NCBI GenBank assembly: GCA_023055425.1
Contig: JALGPY010000004.1
Coordinates: forward strand, 114,617,504-114,681,503
From: Linanthus parryae
Lineage: Eukaryota; Streptophyta; Magnoliopsida; Ericales; Polemoniaceae
Length of the DNA stretch: 64,000 nucleotides
Direction: 5' to 3'
This document shows positions 48,467-61,500 of the stretch, piece by piece (the stretch's first letter is position 1; each line of letters opens with the position of its first letter). The notes below the pieces were generated by a model. The model made no database searches. It was not told the DNA's origin and was given only the letters and a program-made list of their open reading frames with translations. The translations under genes and the position numbers were made by a program.

Positions 48467-49807
48467 CCACTTTATCTCCTCTCTTTCTTCCCAATTTTGT
48501 AAGACGTCTCTTACTCTCTTTTCTTGTTCTTCATTTTCGAAAAAAAAAATAAAAGGAATGGAAATGACTACTTTACATTTATAAAAAGATCATATTTTCC
48601 ATTTTAACCATATTGTTAAACCAATTGGGCCTCTAATCAGCCCATATTAATAGCCACTAATTGAAACTCGGACCTAATCATAACAGCTTAGCCCAAACCC
48701 AAATCAAAACAAATGACTATTGTCTCTGTCAAAAAGTGATCATTGTCCAATTTAATATAAATCACTGAATTGTTTTTTTTTAGGAAAAAATCACTGAATT
48801 GTTGAACCTAATAATTAAGAAATTTTGAAATGCTTTCTCTATTAGCACCCGCCATTTTCTATACCAAAAGATCAATGCAATTATTGTTTCTTTATTATAT
48901 TGACCTTTCACTTTTCCTATCCACAATTAATACAAGTTGTCCCCTACAAATAATAAATAAACGAATTCTAAAAAAAAAATAGAAAAAGAAAAAAAAAGAA
49001 AAAAACGTTACAAGTTGCTAGAAACACTAATCATAATGTGTTAGGAACCAATTTGCTTCAATATGGTAACGATTTGTAGTAGACTAGTAGTATAAGTTTA
49101 GCTTTGATGTCGAACTGAATCAAGGCATGTTATCTAGCAGCATGAGCGAAGGGATAGATCGGACGTAAACGGGAGAACATATCTCCAAATTTTATGAATT
49201 AACTTCAATATTCAATAATCTGTTAAAAACAATTAAGAAGTCGGACTGTCTTTAACAGATTATTGAATACATCTAAAGACATCATGATAAAATGACAATA
49301 ATTCTAAAATTCTCATAAATTATAATTCTAAATTAAATAAGTAATCAGCAAAAAGATCCACCCAACTTGTGTGGAAACAAAATCCTTATTAACAAAGAAA
49401 TTATTATTAAAAATAGATAATTAATGATTTGGAGCCTTAAACATAAAATTTTGGCCAAATATTGTGTTGCTGGTCGGAATCATGTATGGCTTCTTCAATC
49501 ATTCAATTCTGTCACTGATTCGGCGTATGAACTGAAAGAATTTTTTTAAAACTGGCGAAATTCTTTTTGCACTACTTTTACATTTGAACATTACAAGTTA
49601 CTTGAGAGATGAGGCATGCAAGCTTGCGACCTCTAGGCAATCAGCCACCAAATACACGCTGCTTCTGTGCAACATACTCCATGTGTCCAAGTTAACCGAA
49701 AGCATAAATTTGAAGCTCAAACAATTTGTTCGCCCAACTAACTACTCAACTGCAATCACATTGATATATACAACTTTGATATCTCTACAATATATGTCAG
49801 TATATAT
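48467..49807. other. Intergenic AT-rich DNA
   Basis: No gene is supported. There are poly-A runs near 48541 and 48970-49005. The 86-codon frame at 49584-49844 has no known domain. Confidence 0.6.
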
Positions 49808-50268
49808 TAACTGTTGGGTTTGGTATGATTTTTTGGACTTTTAATTGGATTTTTTAGTTGTGAAAAAAGTTCTTGACAAAAAGTTCATGAAAAAAGATTC
49901 ATGTGTTTGGTGAAAAAATGTATGCTGTTAAAAGTTTGTGATGCAATTCTTTTATTTGTTAGTGAAAATTATATATATATTTTTTATATTTACTAATAAA
50001 TTATGGTAGGTTTAAATGTAGTAGTATGTTAATATCGAAAAATAGGGATAAATTGATCATTTTTATTTTTTAAGAGGAAAAAAGTCCAGAAAAAGCTCAT
50101 TAAACCCAACTTTTTTCAGAATTGAGTTTTACACTACAAAGTCAAAAGCTGAAATCCTAAAGCTGGCACAGAGAAAATCATACCAAACCCTTTAGAAAAA
50201 TTCAAAACAGATTAAAAATCCAAAGTGAATTAAAAGCTGAAAATAAATCATACCAAACACACCCATAA
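49808..50268. mobile_element. Tourist-like (PIF/Harbinger) MITE with TAA target duplication
   Basis: The element at 49811-50265 has inverted ends (TGGGTTTGGTATGATTTTTT on the left; inverted right TGGGTGTGTTTGGTATGATT). It is flanked by TAA at 49808-49810 and 50266-50268, the usual PIF/Tourist target. It has no coding capacity. Confidence 0.85.
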
Positions 50269-50288
50269 ACAAATTGTGGCTGAAGTAG

Positions 50289-50712
50289 GGCCAGTATGGG
50301 AGTGCTTCTGCTGTCAGCACAGCTGCTTTCCGACAGCAGAAGCAATTTTAGTGTGTTTGGTAAAAATAAAATTTCTGTTTTTTCAGACAGTTTCTGTTGT
50401 TCCACAATAGTTTTCAGGAAGTCATGAGGAGATGTTTTTTCCGAAAGTACTTTTGATTCATTTTTCTACAATTACATTTTTTTAATATCAATACTTATCT
50501 TTACAGAAATAACATATCATATATTTTTTGTCATTTTAACCTCTCATGGCAAATTTACAGTAAATTTTACCAAACAGAAAATTATTATATCTAGATTTCA
50601 CACCACCTTTTACGTTTTATCAAATAACATTTTATGAAAAATTCACATCGAATTTTCCACAGTATTCTTCACACAACACCTTCTAATACCGCCTCAACAT
50701 TGCCACACTATC
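50289..50712. mobile_element. MITE-like element, copy B (reverse of copy A)
   Basis: It shares ends and interior words with 19031-19471 in opposite orientation (CTGTCAGCACAGCTGCTTTC, AAGTACTTTTGATC/A-type word, AACATTTTATCA-type word). The ends read GGGCCAGTATGGGAGTGCT and, inverted, GGGATAGTGTGGCAATG. It lies about 20 bp from the Tourist-like element. Confidence 0.7.
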
Positions 50713-52570
50713 CCGTCGTTAATTTGATCTTTGTCTTGCCTGCACTAAAAGACAAAACATTTGCGACCAGACGGCGAAGTAGAGAATCTCAAAAGTGACG
50801 TGGCGGTTTTCAATTTGTTAATTGTAGATTTTACTATTTTACTAATCGACTTGTGTCATATCAGATCCTCTGCTGCGCCTTTCCGCGGATTCCGTGCCAT
50901 TTAATCATAATTTGAGTCGGTATTGTATGTTACTGGACTACAAACGATAGTCTACAACATCATAAGTAACAAGTTATAACTGGGGCTCTGTGTGATAGTC
51001 ATTGCTATTGGGATTTCTAATTTGTATATGATACTTTTTTTTTTTTTGCAAACAATTTGTATATGATACTTGATTCTTTAGTTAAACAGTTTAGAAGTCT
51101 GTTTAGAACAACTCCAATTAATTATGAAAATTCCAGTGTTAAGAAAAAGATTGAGACGATGGTGCAAATTTTAAACTCTCTAAACGACATATATTCGGTA
51201 GAAACACACAAGCTACATCTTATTGCTCAATATAGATGGAACACGCAAAATAATATTTTTAGAGAATGAAAAGAGAAATACATAAACACAGCCTGAGGAA
51301 ATAACTTGTTTGACATATTTTAATGTCAAACAAGCAATGATAAAAGCACTAAAGTGTTTTGTGATTAATAGCCAAAAAAGAAGAAGCATTAAAGTTTCAT
51401 AATAGCCAGAATATGACCTCAATTGTTATGTGAGTGATTTTGCGTTGCAACTTTTGTGTCTCTTAAGACTTAAGTAGTGGATATCTTCCTATAAATTGGC
51501 CTTTTGGAATCTGCCTCCAATTGGACCTTAATAGCCAAGACTAACACAGGGGAAATTGTAAGATGCCCTACAAGGCTACAACCACTACATAAGTGGGATA
51601 ATAAGTTAAGCATGTGAGACTATTTGAGTGTTTATGCAACTGTTTATTTTTCTATTTGTGATGATGGATCTCTAATCATTATATCCACTTGATGCTAATA
51701 GTAGTAGTTGTATGAATAAAGGTATGTTCAAGTAACATAGATCTGACATTTCCGGGTGTAGTTGAGTTGGTTGTGTTTTCAGTCTGAACTTTAGGACTAC
51801 CCACAAATTGCCTATCAACCTGTTACAAACTCTGGAACAATCTAAGAGTTTATTAGGCCGAGTTTTCTCATATTGATGTAGCACACTTAAACTCCTAGTT
51901 TCATTAAATACCTCAATAGATGGTTAATGGTTGGAGGGACAATTTAAAAATCATAAATGATGTTTTTTCTTTGAAAAATTATTTTTGTCATCAACCGAAT
52001 TTGAACCCGGGACCTCGGGACCTCATGCAGAGACTTCCAACACTCTACCACTTGAGGTACCACCCTAGCTGCATAAATGTTGTTTTTTATTGTAGATAAA
52101 AATTTCAAAACGATTTATTTGTAACCCTTTGGCACAATAATTCCCAGCGTGGCATAATGAGATAAAGATCATAACAACGAAAGGCCATAACAAGACGATG
52201 ACCCGGAATCCATCACCACTACCATACTAACAAGTCGATGTCGACCATCACGTCAACATGGTCCTGTATATGAAATATTGAATCAGAGAGGAGAGACACT
52301 CCCATAATTGCAAATTTGTGACGAGGTAACTCGATAAATACACAGCAACCACACATCATTGTACGATAAATATCTCTCAATTTCCATAACATGATAATAG
52401 AGTTTTACACAAAAGAAAGTAGCGTTCTCTATATCTCAAGACCATTGAAACGTGGACCACTAAATTCATCATTTCAGTCGGATAAAACTAATATCAAGTG
52501 GAATGGACCACTTAACAAATAATTGAATGTTGGTGATGTGGTTGCAGTGAATAATTATTTCCAAGTGGGA
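50713..52570. other. Intergenic AT-rich DNA upstream of PEAMT copy 3
   Basis: No gene is supported. The stretch contains a minus-strand SINE-like fragment (51975-52076) and poly-T runs. Short frames (51057-51269, 51213-51422, 51672-51884) have no recognised domain. Confidence 0.6.
51975..52076 (-). mobile_element. tRNA-derived SINE-like fragment, minus strand
   Basis: On the minus strand CCTCAAGTGGTAGAGTGTTGG (A-box, 52057-52037) and GGTTCAAATTCGG (B-box, 52007-51995) stand in tRNA-promoter spacing. They resemble the Au-type plant SINE head. Confidence 0.6.
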
Positions 52571-52675
52571 GTTCATAGAGAGAGTGAGTGAGCTCTGTTA
52601 CCGAGTGGCCGTTTGCAACAATATCAGGGTCATCACAGTCACGACTCACGAGCCACCCCTTCTTCTCATTCCTTC

Positions 52676-52683
52676 TATAAATA
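52676..52683 (+). promoter_or_regulatory. TATA box of PEAMT copy 3
   Basis: TATAAATA lies about 120 bp before the conserved upstream ORF. The leader between it and the start codon ends in a CT-rich run, common in plant 5' UTRs. A transcript start near 52710 is inferred. Confidence 0.6.
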
Positions 52684-52796
52684 GCACATTAGAAACCACA
52701 CCACGATCACACAAACACATTGACAGAGAGTGTGAGTTAGCGATAACTCAACAATTTGGTTTAGCCCTCTTTTGCGAGAGTGTGTTTGCGACGTTG

Positions 52797-52874
52797 ATGT
52801 ATCAGAGAGGAAGAGCATTCAACCGCAGATCAAGGTCCTTCTCAAGATCTCGCATTGCCGTCGAAGGCTCTTAG
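52797..52874 (+). CDS. Conserved upstream ORF (25 codons) of PEAMT
   Basis: ATG at 52797 to TAG at 52872-52874 encodes a 25-residue Arg/Ser-rich peptide that includes GRAFNRRSRS and ends IAVEGS. It ends 77 bases before the PEAMT start codon. Length, position and composition agree with the conserved peptide upstream ORF of Arabidopsis NMT1/XIPOTL1 (uORF30). In that gene the uORF represses translation of the main frame when phosphocholine is abundant. The in-frame upstream ATG at 52584 lies before the TATA box, so it is not used. No equivalent is visible before copies 1 and 2. Confidence 0.85.
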   Translation: MYQRGRAFNRRSRSFSRSRIAVEGS

Positions 52875-52951
52875 ATCACCACCGCACACACACCTCTCTT
52901 CCCATATTCCATTTCTCTCCCTCTCTCTCTCTCTCTCGCTTCCTCTGAACC

Positions 52952-55900
52952 ATGGCCGCCCTAGGTGAGCAATCGTTGTCTTCCTCTGTAAATGGAAAGA
53001 GATCACCGATTCGTATCTCTCTCTCTCTCTCTGATTGTATGATTTTGTCTTGTTATGATATTGTAGGAGAAGAGCGTAAGATTCAGAAGAAGTACTGGGC
53101 GGAGCACTCGGTGGACCTGACCGTGGAGGCTATGATGCTCGACTCCAAAGCCGCTGATCTCGACAAAGAAGAGCGACCTGAAGTACGCTCTCTCCCTCCC
53201 TCTCTGTTCATTGATTGATTCAGATCGGTGATTAATCTCTAGTTTAATCTCGATTTTTAAAGTAAAAATAATAATAATAAAAAGAAGACAAAAAGTGCTG
53301 GATCGAGACCTATGACCGGATCGGTTTTTGTTAATTGGACAATCAACTTTATTTTAACTAATTAAAGAGCAGCAAAAAGCTAATTATGAGCCAAATACAG
53401 TTGTGGAATTGACTAACATGGACAACTAATCGTGTGATTTGTGTCACATCAAGGTCAAAGTGATATAATCCAGAAGATGTGAAAGCTCATGATCTGTAGT
53501 TGGATGCTGGAGTTAATTTGGTTTCCTTGACTGATCTAATTCTGGAAAAGAACATGGTTAGCGTAATTCAGACTATTAGTACCCCTTTAAGTATGATTTA
53601 TGTGATTCAGATCTGTTGATTCTAAGATGCCTAACATAAAAAGTTCACATGATTTTTTTTTTTCTGACATACTTTTTGGTTGCGCCGATAGTTTGGCTGT
53701 ATATGAGTTATTTTGTCATGCCAACTTAACAGTGGCGAGTCGCAACGTGGTAATTTATTTCAGCTAAAAATTGGGAGTTTGTGCTTATGAAGTTGTCTTT
53801 GGGCAAGAAAAAGGTTTTGGCCTTACCTGATCAGTGGTTCATAGTAATCAAGGAGATGGTTGTAGGGTTGGATGTGCTTTCTGAGACGAGTTAACGGTTT
53901 TACATGGTTGATTTATTTTACTATGTTTATCAGCATTTTCCATTTTCTTCTTCATGTTTTAGCAAACGTTAATATTTAGGAGGTAAAATTCAACTGTAAA
54001 ACTTGGCTTAACTTTTACTACTCTCAGGTCCTGGCTATGCTTCCACCTTTTGAAGGGAAGTCAGTTCTGGAACTAGGAGCTGGCATCGGTCGGTTTACTG
54101 GAGAATTAGCTGAGAAGGCCGGCCAAGTTATAGCTTTGGACTTTATCGATAGTGTGATCAAGAAGGTAAATGATCCCTTCTGCGTTGACGAAATATTATT
54201 CAACCACCCTTTTAAAACTGAGAAAGGATTATGTTATTTCCCTTCTTTTGATTGATCTTCATTTCTGTTCCCAATCTGCATATTCACAATTTATTTTGCT
54301 ATCTTGCAGAATGAAGCTACCAATGGGCATTACAAAAATGTCAAGTTTATGTGCGCTGATGTCACGTCCCCAGATCTGAAGATTTCAACAGAATCAGTGG
54401 ACCTGATATTCTCAAACTGGCTCTTGATGTATCTCTCTGACATAGAGGTAAATCTCTTTCTTTTGATCTGTGTTTCTGAGGAGTTCATTTCTGTAACAAG
54501 ACTGATGCCTACACAGTTAATACTAAAATCTTCGGACGGATTCCATTAGCAAAATAAGAGAACTGTTGATTCTGTACTCTCCATCAAGTAACTATGTTTT
54601 TGTTGAAGAAGTTTGAGTTGTGGAAATACTATATGTTACTTGTTCACTGTACTTCTGCTTGCATGGGTTTTTCTTGGATAATTGATTGATTTATGCGTAT
54701 CTCGTTCTTTTTATTTTCTCCCTATTGAGTTTCTCCTTCTGCCTTTCATTGCAGGTTGTGAAACTTGTTGAAAGAATGGTTAAATGGTTAAAGGTTGGTG
54801 GACACATTTTCTTCAGAGAGTCGTGCTTCCATCAATCTGGAGATCATAAGCGAAAAAACAACCCGACTCATTACCGTGAACCCAGATACTACACAAAGGT
54901 CCGTTTTATTAACTGTTAAATTTGAGCATGCTTAATCAAGTCATCAGATATACTACTATTTCTAAGTAGAATGAAGGGGTTACTGTTCTTCACTACTTAA
55001 CGTCTGGAGTTAAAGATGTTGTCAATTCAAGATGTCTTTTTGTTCTAATGAAACCCGTTCAGCTCAATCAGGATAGCTCTTTTTCATTTTGGAGAGTGTT
55101 CTGTGAATTATATCTGGTTTTGAATTGTCCAGCATGCTATATCTGAGTTGCACAAGAAGTATCTTAAAGTCTTGTTTGTTTGAGATTAAATTATGAGGTT
55201 ATGCGTGTCAACGGTTGTATTCATGGATAAATTTGACTTCTAGATTTCACCTAGCCAGCCCAGAATTGAACCGGTAACCGAAAACAAAATTAAAGCCCTT
55301 CTACCAGCCAAACACACTTTTTCTAAACCTAAACTCCAAAACCTTTCTATCTAAACACCGTCATAACCTCCGAGATCTTATTTATCTGCAGGTGTTCAAG
55401 GAATGTATAGCAAATGATGATTCTGGAGATTCCTATGAGCTGTCTCTCGTAGGCTCCAAATGCATTGGAGCTTATGTTAAGAACAAAAAGAACCAAAATC
55501 AGGTTACACATTTGGGCTTATCATCTTAGTGTCTTCAGTATATTACTAGATCGGGGACTAATTTGGTCAATGATGATGCAGATTTGCTGGTTGTGGCAGA
55601 AAGTAAGGTCAGAGGATGATAGAGGTTTCCAGCAGTTCTTGGATAATGTCCAATACAAAAGCAATGGCATACTTAGATATGAGCGTGTCTTTGGGCATGG
55701 TTATGTCAGCACAGGAGGATATGGTACGTTGTGTTCATGAATGAGCTTTCTATTCTCCTCGCACAGGACTAATTTGAAATAACAGGAATAGGTATAGATA
55801 CATGAATAGTTTAGTTTTGGAGAACAAAAACAAAATGTTTAGTTATTTGCTAACATTACTCCGATTACCGCACTTCAGCTATACATGTTTTATATATTTT

Positions 55901-57052
55901 GTGTAAAATTTTCTGAAACTGATCCCACGGTGTTGAACAGAGACGACGAAAGAGTTTGTTGGAAAGCTTGACCTGAAACCCGGCCAGAAAGTTCTGGATG
56001 TGGGCTGTGGAATTGGTGGAGGCGACTTTTACATGGCTGAGAACTTTGATGTCCATGTTATTGGCATCGACCTCTCTGTGAATATGATTTCATTTGCACT
56101 GGAACGTGCAATTGGTCTCAATTGTTCAGTGGAATTTGAGGTTGCGGATTGCACAAAGAAAACATATCCAGACAGCACATTTGATGTGATCTACAGTCGC
56201 GACACCATTCTCCATATTCAAGTAAGTGAACGTCAAAATTCCTTTCTGGATGTTTGAAGCTGGATATATTTATTTTTTTGCTTTTATGCCGTGTTTGAGT
56301 TAAATTGTTTTGTACTCGTGTTTGCGTAATCGATGCACACAGTTGACAATGAATGATTGTCTTGTAACAGGACAAGCCAGAATTGTTCAGAACTTTCTAC
56401 AAATGGTTGAAGCCGGGAGGCAAAGTTCTTATCAGTGATTACTGCAAGAGCCCAGAACCTCCAACCCCAGAATTTGCTGCTTACATCAAGCAGAGAGGTT
56501 ATGATCTCCACAGTGTAGAAGCATATGGACAGGTATGATTCAATGTACCAAATTTACTCATTTTTTTTTTCTTTCTAAAAACTTTTATCTTTTTAACTCA
56601 AATCTCGCTTGTTTGGTATAATCCCAGATGCTTAGAGATGCTGGTTTCGGTGAGGTCATTGCTGAGGATCGCACTGAACAGGTTGTTATTTATTTCTGTT
56701 TATCTGCTCTCAATGAAGTGAGATGGCTTTGGAAACTAAACTAGCTCATCTTTCTCTGTGCTCCATCAGTTCTTGAGAGTTCTGCAGCGGGAATTGGATG
56801 CAACTGAGAAGCAGAAAGAAGAGTTCATACAGGATTTCTCTGAGGTGAGTTTTCGCTTTTTCCTCTCTGCTTCTGTAACTTTTGTTTTGTTTTGTTTTGT
56901 TGTTTTGTTTTACCGCGTCATTGTTTGTAACTTTCATCTTTTGTGATGTCCAGGAGGATTACAATGACATAGTTGGAGGCTGGAAGGCGAAGCAGATCAG
57001 GAGTTCGTCGGGCGAGCAGAGGTGGGGACTGTTCGTTGCAAAGAAGAATTGA
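52952..57052 (+). CDS. PEAMT: Phosphoethanolamine N-methyltransferase (PEAMT/NMT), copy 3
   Basis: Twelve exons: 52952-52964, 53067-53182, 54028-54165, 54310-54447, 54755-54898, 55392-55502, 55582-55723, 55941-56221, 56371-56532, 56628-56681, 56770-56844 and 56954-57052. They encode 490 residues, the usual family length, with all introns GT-AG. The enzyme (EC 2.1.1.103) uses three SAM molecules to turn phosphoethanolamine into phosphocholine for phosphatidylcholine, and in some plants for choline and glycine betaine. Domain 1 holds ELGAGIG (58-64) and [10 protein letters not shown] (124-133). The linker holds KNKKNQNQ; domain 2 holds the substrate-side [24 protein letters not shown] (287-294) and SRDTILHI (His359). 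The start is fixed by exon 1 (MAALGEE) and the upstream ORF in its leader. All landmark motifs are intact, so this is the best candidate for the working PEAMT of the locus. Confidence 0.97.
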
Positions 57053-57523
57053 TTTCGGTGTGTTTGCGTTTGTTGCTTCATTTAGAGTCTTTATATGTCG
57101 AGGAACCAGCCACTTCTAGTTGTTGCTGCTGTAGTAGTAGAATAATCCGAGTTCCTCTGTTCTTGGCTTTTATCGTAACATTAGTAGTATCTTTCACCAT
57201 TATCAACTTGAAGGCATGATCTGTGTTGTTTGATGCTTTTGTAGTTCTGTTGCTTGTTTTCATGGAATTGAAAGTCTTTTCTGATGGATAATTTTATGTT
57301 CCTATTCCTAAGATTTGTATTGTCTACCAACTGTCTATATGCCTAGTATACATGAATAGGAACCAATCTATATACTCTGTACCAAAGGAGCTCCCACTTT
57401 TACTGTTAATGAGGGACTCTATGGCCAACTACAATCGTTAGATCTTTTCAATATCAATGGTGAAAGAATTTGATAGTGCGAATATCAATGGTGAAAGAAT
57501 TTGATAGTGGGCTCTGCCACAGG

Positions 57524-59697
57524 TCATGTCCTAGTACATTCATATATCGAATCATCATCATGTGAAATAACCACCAGTGATGAAGAGGAGAAGCCTCTTT
57601 GAAGGTTTTGGTCAGCTTTCACCATCAGGACCTCACCTCCTTCCTCACAACTCTGGCGGTCTTCTTCAGATTTAGTAGCGATGGAAGATCCGAAAATCTG
57701 CACCGTTAAGCTTCCACCTGTAAGAATAGTTTGTGTGCATCAGTAGAAAATATACAGAGACGCAAAACATTTACTCATTCTAAGAAATACTACCTAGTAC
57801 TAGAGCTGCTCCAATCCATCCGGCAACACCCCATCTTTCACCAAGGAGGAACCACGCGAAACCAGCACCCCATAGCGGCTCCATGCCATAAATTATTGCA
57901 GCTTCTGTTGCTGAAACATCACGCATTGCAGAAATCTACAGGCAGATACCGGTCAGAGCATATCCAGTAGTATCAAGTGAAAAAAGCTACTAGCTTTTAT
58001 ATAGTTTTTATTTTGCATGATATAAATTTGTAGTGTCTATTTTAACAGTATAATTTATTTATTTATTTTATGGTCACGGATAGTTAAAATATGCAAATCT
58101 GAAAAGGATAATAGGGGAGAGATAGACACGTAATTTTGCATCACTACTTTCTAATTGGCTAAGTTTAGAGCTGATGATGCAGGTTTTGGAGCTTAAAATT
58201 CTACGAAATTCGGTATGTCTTTGCTAACAGGAGGGCATTTTGCATGACATATTGGAGATACTCTTAACTGAATCACGACAAAAAAGGGGAAGTTGAAGGG
58301 CTAATGCTTTGTGTTTATTGCTTCTCATAACGGAAAATCAGTTTACAGAGAGACCAGTAAGAATCAGAAATGTACCTCTGACCATAGGCACAAGCCAGTA
58401 GACAATAAACCAGTATAAATTGCAGGTATCCATGGAAATACAACCATCCAGTCCCACAGAAGACCAAAAGATAGCTTCTCATCATGACCCGAGGCACCAC
58501 CTAGAAATACACCAACCGCGTACCAGGTTGTGGACAACAGAGAAACCACAGAAACCTAGTACAGACCACACAATGTTTTTTCAAATTGTCTGTAATGTAA
58601 TTTTAATTCAGTAAAAAAGAGAGAACATCAGTAAGAAATTAACCTCATATCCCAGGAGTGGTAAAAAGCTGTCTTCCTTAATGATTCTTGACACATGTTC
58701 TGTTCTAAGCATATGAATCCCGAAGAACAGGGCACTCACAACGTTCAATAGGTCTCCAACCTGAATGAAATTACGATTCTGAATTATAACATCTTAAATC
58801 AGAGAGTAACTAAAAAAAATTAAAACTGAAAAAATGAAAGAGATGCTGCTTACGCGAGGAGGAGAGCCACTGCACTCGAGCAATGCAACCCCAGCGACAG
58901 ACATGACGATACCAAACCAAGTCCAAGCAGGGATTTTTGATCCGAACATGCTTTTAAGCAACGGAACAACAATTACCTATGAAATAATAATAATAATTTT
59001 TAAAATTTATTTTGTTTAAGAGATGACCTATGAGAGCATAGGGAATATAAAGTTGCTTACGGTAAATAGTGAAATAAAGGATGCACGCCCAGCATCAGAA
59101 GTAAGAAGCCCAAGTGCCTCAACAATGTACCCTAAGCTAATCCAGAGTCCCAGTTCCATCCCCGAGTTGCGTATCTGTACATCACCACGCGCGTGAAAGA
59201 CAAACGGAAGCAAAGAGATTGCTATAATAGCAAACCTCACAGCGCAGAAAGCAGCAGGATTCGTGAAAGCTTCAACTCCTTTCACCACCGAAATGTCACT
59301 AGCTACGAACAGGAAAATGTAAAACTATCCTCAAAAGAATGGCGAAACAATCAAAAGTGGGCAGGGAAGACATATTTCTATTTTTTGAGGCACAGCGTGA
59401 GTGAAACATACCATAGACGAGTGCGGTAACATTGAGCAAGATGATACTTCTGATCTTCCTAGACCTGTTTGGATCACCATTTGGGATCACAGACTTCAAT
59501 TCTTCTTCTGTATTTCTATCATGAGTGACTGGTAATGTGAGAATTGTGGTACTGTTTTCCATTTTCTGAAAGATTTCTCTGTTTGTACTTGATTTGAAGA
59601 AGTGGTAAGAGTGGTCATCAGGGGATATATTGCGCAATAGTGAGAATGTGAACAAAACAGTAAAAGACATAATAGTAAGTTGGTAGCGTGCTTCCAT
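57524..59697 (-). CDS. EamA/DMT-family transporter, WAT1-related (gene A)
   Basis: Seven exons on the minus strand: 59697-59412, 59302-59061, 58976-58854, 58760-58644, 58555-58376, 57935-57794 and 57717-57524. They encode 427 residues in frame if ATG 59697 is used. An internal ATG at 59562 (MENSTT) would give 382 residues and is at least as likely. The protein has about ten hydrophobic segments in two EamA halves. Recognisable stretches are NPAAFCAVRF, ELGLWISLGY, LLTSDAGRASFISLFT, ALLECSGSPP, FFGIHMLRTEH, and EPLWGAGFAWFLLGERW near the end. It resembles the WAT1-related protein At3g02690 group of plant drug/metabolite transporters, annotated as chloroplastic. The substrate is unknown. The 3' end converges on PEAMT copy 3 with about 470 bp between stops. 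Confidence 0.88.
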
Positions 59698-61156
59698 CTA
59701 TTTATTTTAGCCCTATGCTTATTCGGTCTAATACTAACATGAAAATGGAAAACAGCGTTTTGGCCGAACCCTTGTTTACTTAGGATAATGTCCTTTGTTT
59801 ACTGTCTCTAAATTACAAGCGATGACAATACCGTACATATAAAGGGTTCAAATTTTCGAACGACTAGCCTAATTTTGAATGAGTAGCCCAGGAGGCCATT
59901 ATCTAACAAATTGACATTGTTGCTCTTAAAATGTATTTAAGTGTTGGTAATTCTAATGCAAAATCGGTTGTTTTGCGGAGGCGGTTACACTTTTTTTGTT
60001 TTGTTTTGTTTTTTTTAGAAACCTACCATCGTGGTAGGATGACATGATTCCGAGTATTATTAAAACATTAGAGATCGGACTCCTAACCCGTAATAAAGAA
60101 AGCAAGGGTCCCCAAACCTAAAAAATGGAGAGAAACACGCATAGACCTCATGGAGGGCAATGATATGAAAATGCTGCCATTTTAAAAATTGTTCTAGAGA
60201 GGTTTTAAGTTTTAACTTCTAACATTCAACAACTTGGGGGTTTTCAATAACACAACCCATCTAACTCAGACCCGAGGTAAGCTACTCCCTTTCATCTTCT
60301 TGTTATAGTAGGTACTACTTATGTTTTTTGTGATATTTGCTATAAATTTAAAAAAAGTTGGAATCAAGTACACATAAAAAGCAATAATGATGTTAACGTG
60401 TACCTGCCATGTTCTAATCCTCATTTTTTATGATGGGGCGTGTCTTGCGTCCATTCATATATCCTATCCGACATCCATATTCGTATCAGTTCTTCTTAAG
60501 TGTAGGTTCCAAAACTATTGATATCGTACAAACTTTTGTATTCAGTCTTCACATTTTTTTGGTTAACCTTGAATTTTTTGGATAAACAGGAGTATCTTCA
60601 CAATTTAGTAATTTCGTCAATAATTCGTATCCTTGCTTATTCTGTTGTCATACGGTATTTCGTCAAGAGTGACATTCTAAATACTGTGTTTTTTTTTCCT
60701 CCTTCAGTGTGGAAGCAATGTCTTGGATCAATGAAAATATATGGGTCACTTAATTGTCCCCTTCTACAGTTCTATGTGGTGCGAAAAGAATTTGATAATT
60801 CATTTGTGTTAATACACACGTCATTTGTTGAATGGTGGCGTGAAAAAGAGAAATGGGCGAATGTCAGTACCCCTCCCAGCTCGGGAAATGACACCATCAG
60901 TTATGGAGTGGAGTTCATTACTGATGGTAATTTTTTAGACAAATTTTCTCTCTTAGAGTATGAAATGATACAATCAAGGGGTGTAATTGCCTTGAAGTTT
61001 CGCACACTGAAGAGGTGAAAGTGTAATTTTCCAAAACTAAAGGGATGAAAGTGTATGTTCATTAAACTTAAGGGGGGAGAAGTGTCTTTTGCCTTCCTCA
61101 TGGATTTTAACCTTAACTATCTTCTCTTGTGCACAAGATTTGTGTGACTTTTAAAT
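59698..61156. other. Intergenic between the two transporter genes
   Basis: AT-rich DNA without a supported gene. A 166-codon frame at 60518-61018 has no known domain and overlaps repeat-like words (60900-61090) shared with the neighbouring MULE MITE, so it is not called. Confidence 0.6.
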
Positions 61157-61500
61157 TTTAATAATTGGTAAAAGAAACTTTCACCCCCTTAGTTTAATGA
61201 AAATACACTTTTACCCTTTATGTATAAAAATGACATTTTCACTCCTTTAGTGTGTCAAACTTTATGACACTTCCACTCCTAATTGTGATGTAGTTAGTCT
61301 GTAATGGGTGTCTATCGTTGAAAGTAATTTTTAGGACAAATTTGCCCTTTTAGAACATGGAATGACACAATCTAGTGGTGTAAGTGTCCTGAAGTTTGCC
61401 ACACTCAAGGAGCGCAAGTATCATTTTCCCAATTGGAAGGGGTGAAAGTGTCTTTGTGTCAAAACTGGGAGGGTGAACACGTCTTTTACCCTTTAATAAT
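61157..61500. mobile_element. MULE-type MITE with perfect 9-bp target duplication
   Basis: The element at 61166-61491 has ends TGGTAAAAGAAACTTTCACC and, inverted, GGGTAAAAGACGTGTTCACC. It is flanked by TTTAATAAT on both sides (61157-61165 and 61492-61500). Length is 326 bp with no coding. Related TTTCACCCCTT words occur just upstream at 60990-61090. Confidence 0.85.

Noticed and set aside
60518..61018. 166-codon frame between the transporter genes
   Set aside because: It is AT-rich with biased Phe/Ile/Leu content and no domain, and its 3' part overlaps MITE-like repeat words.
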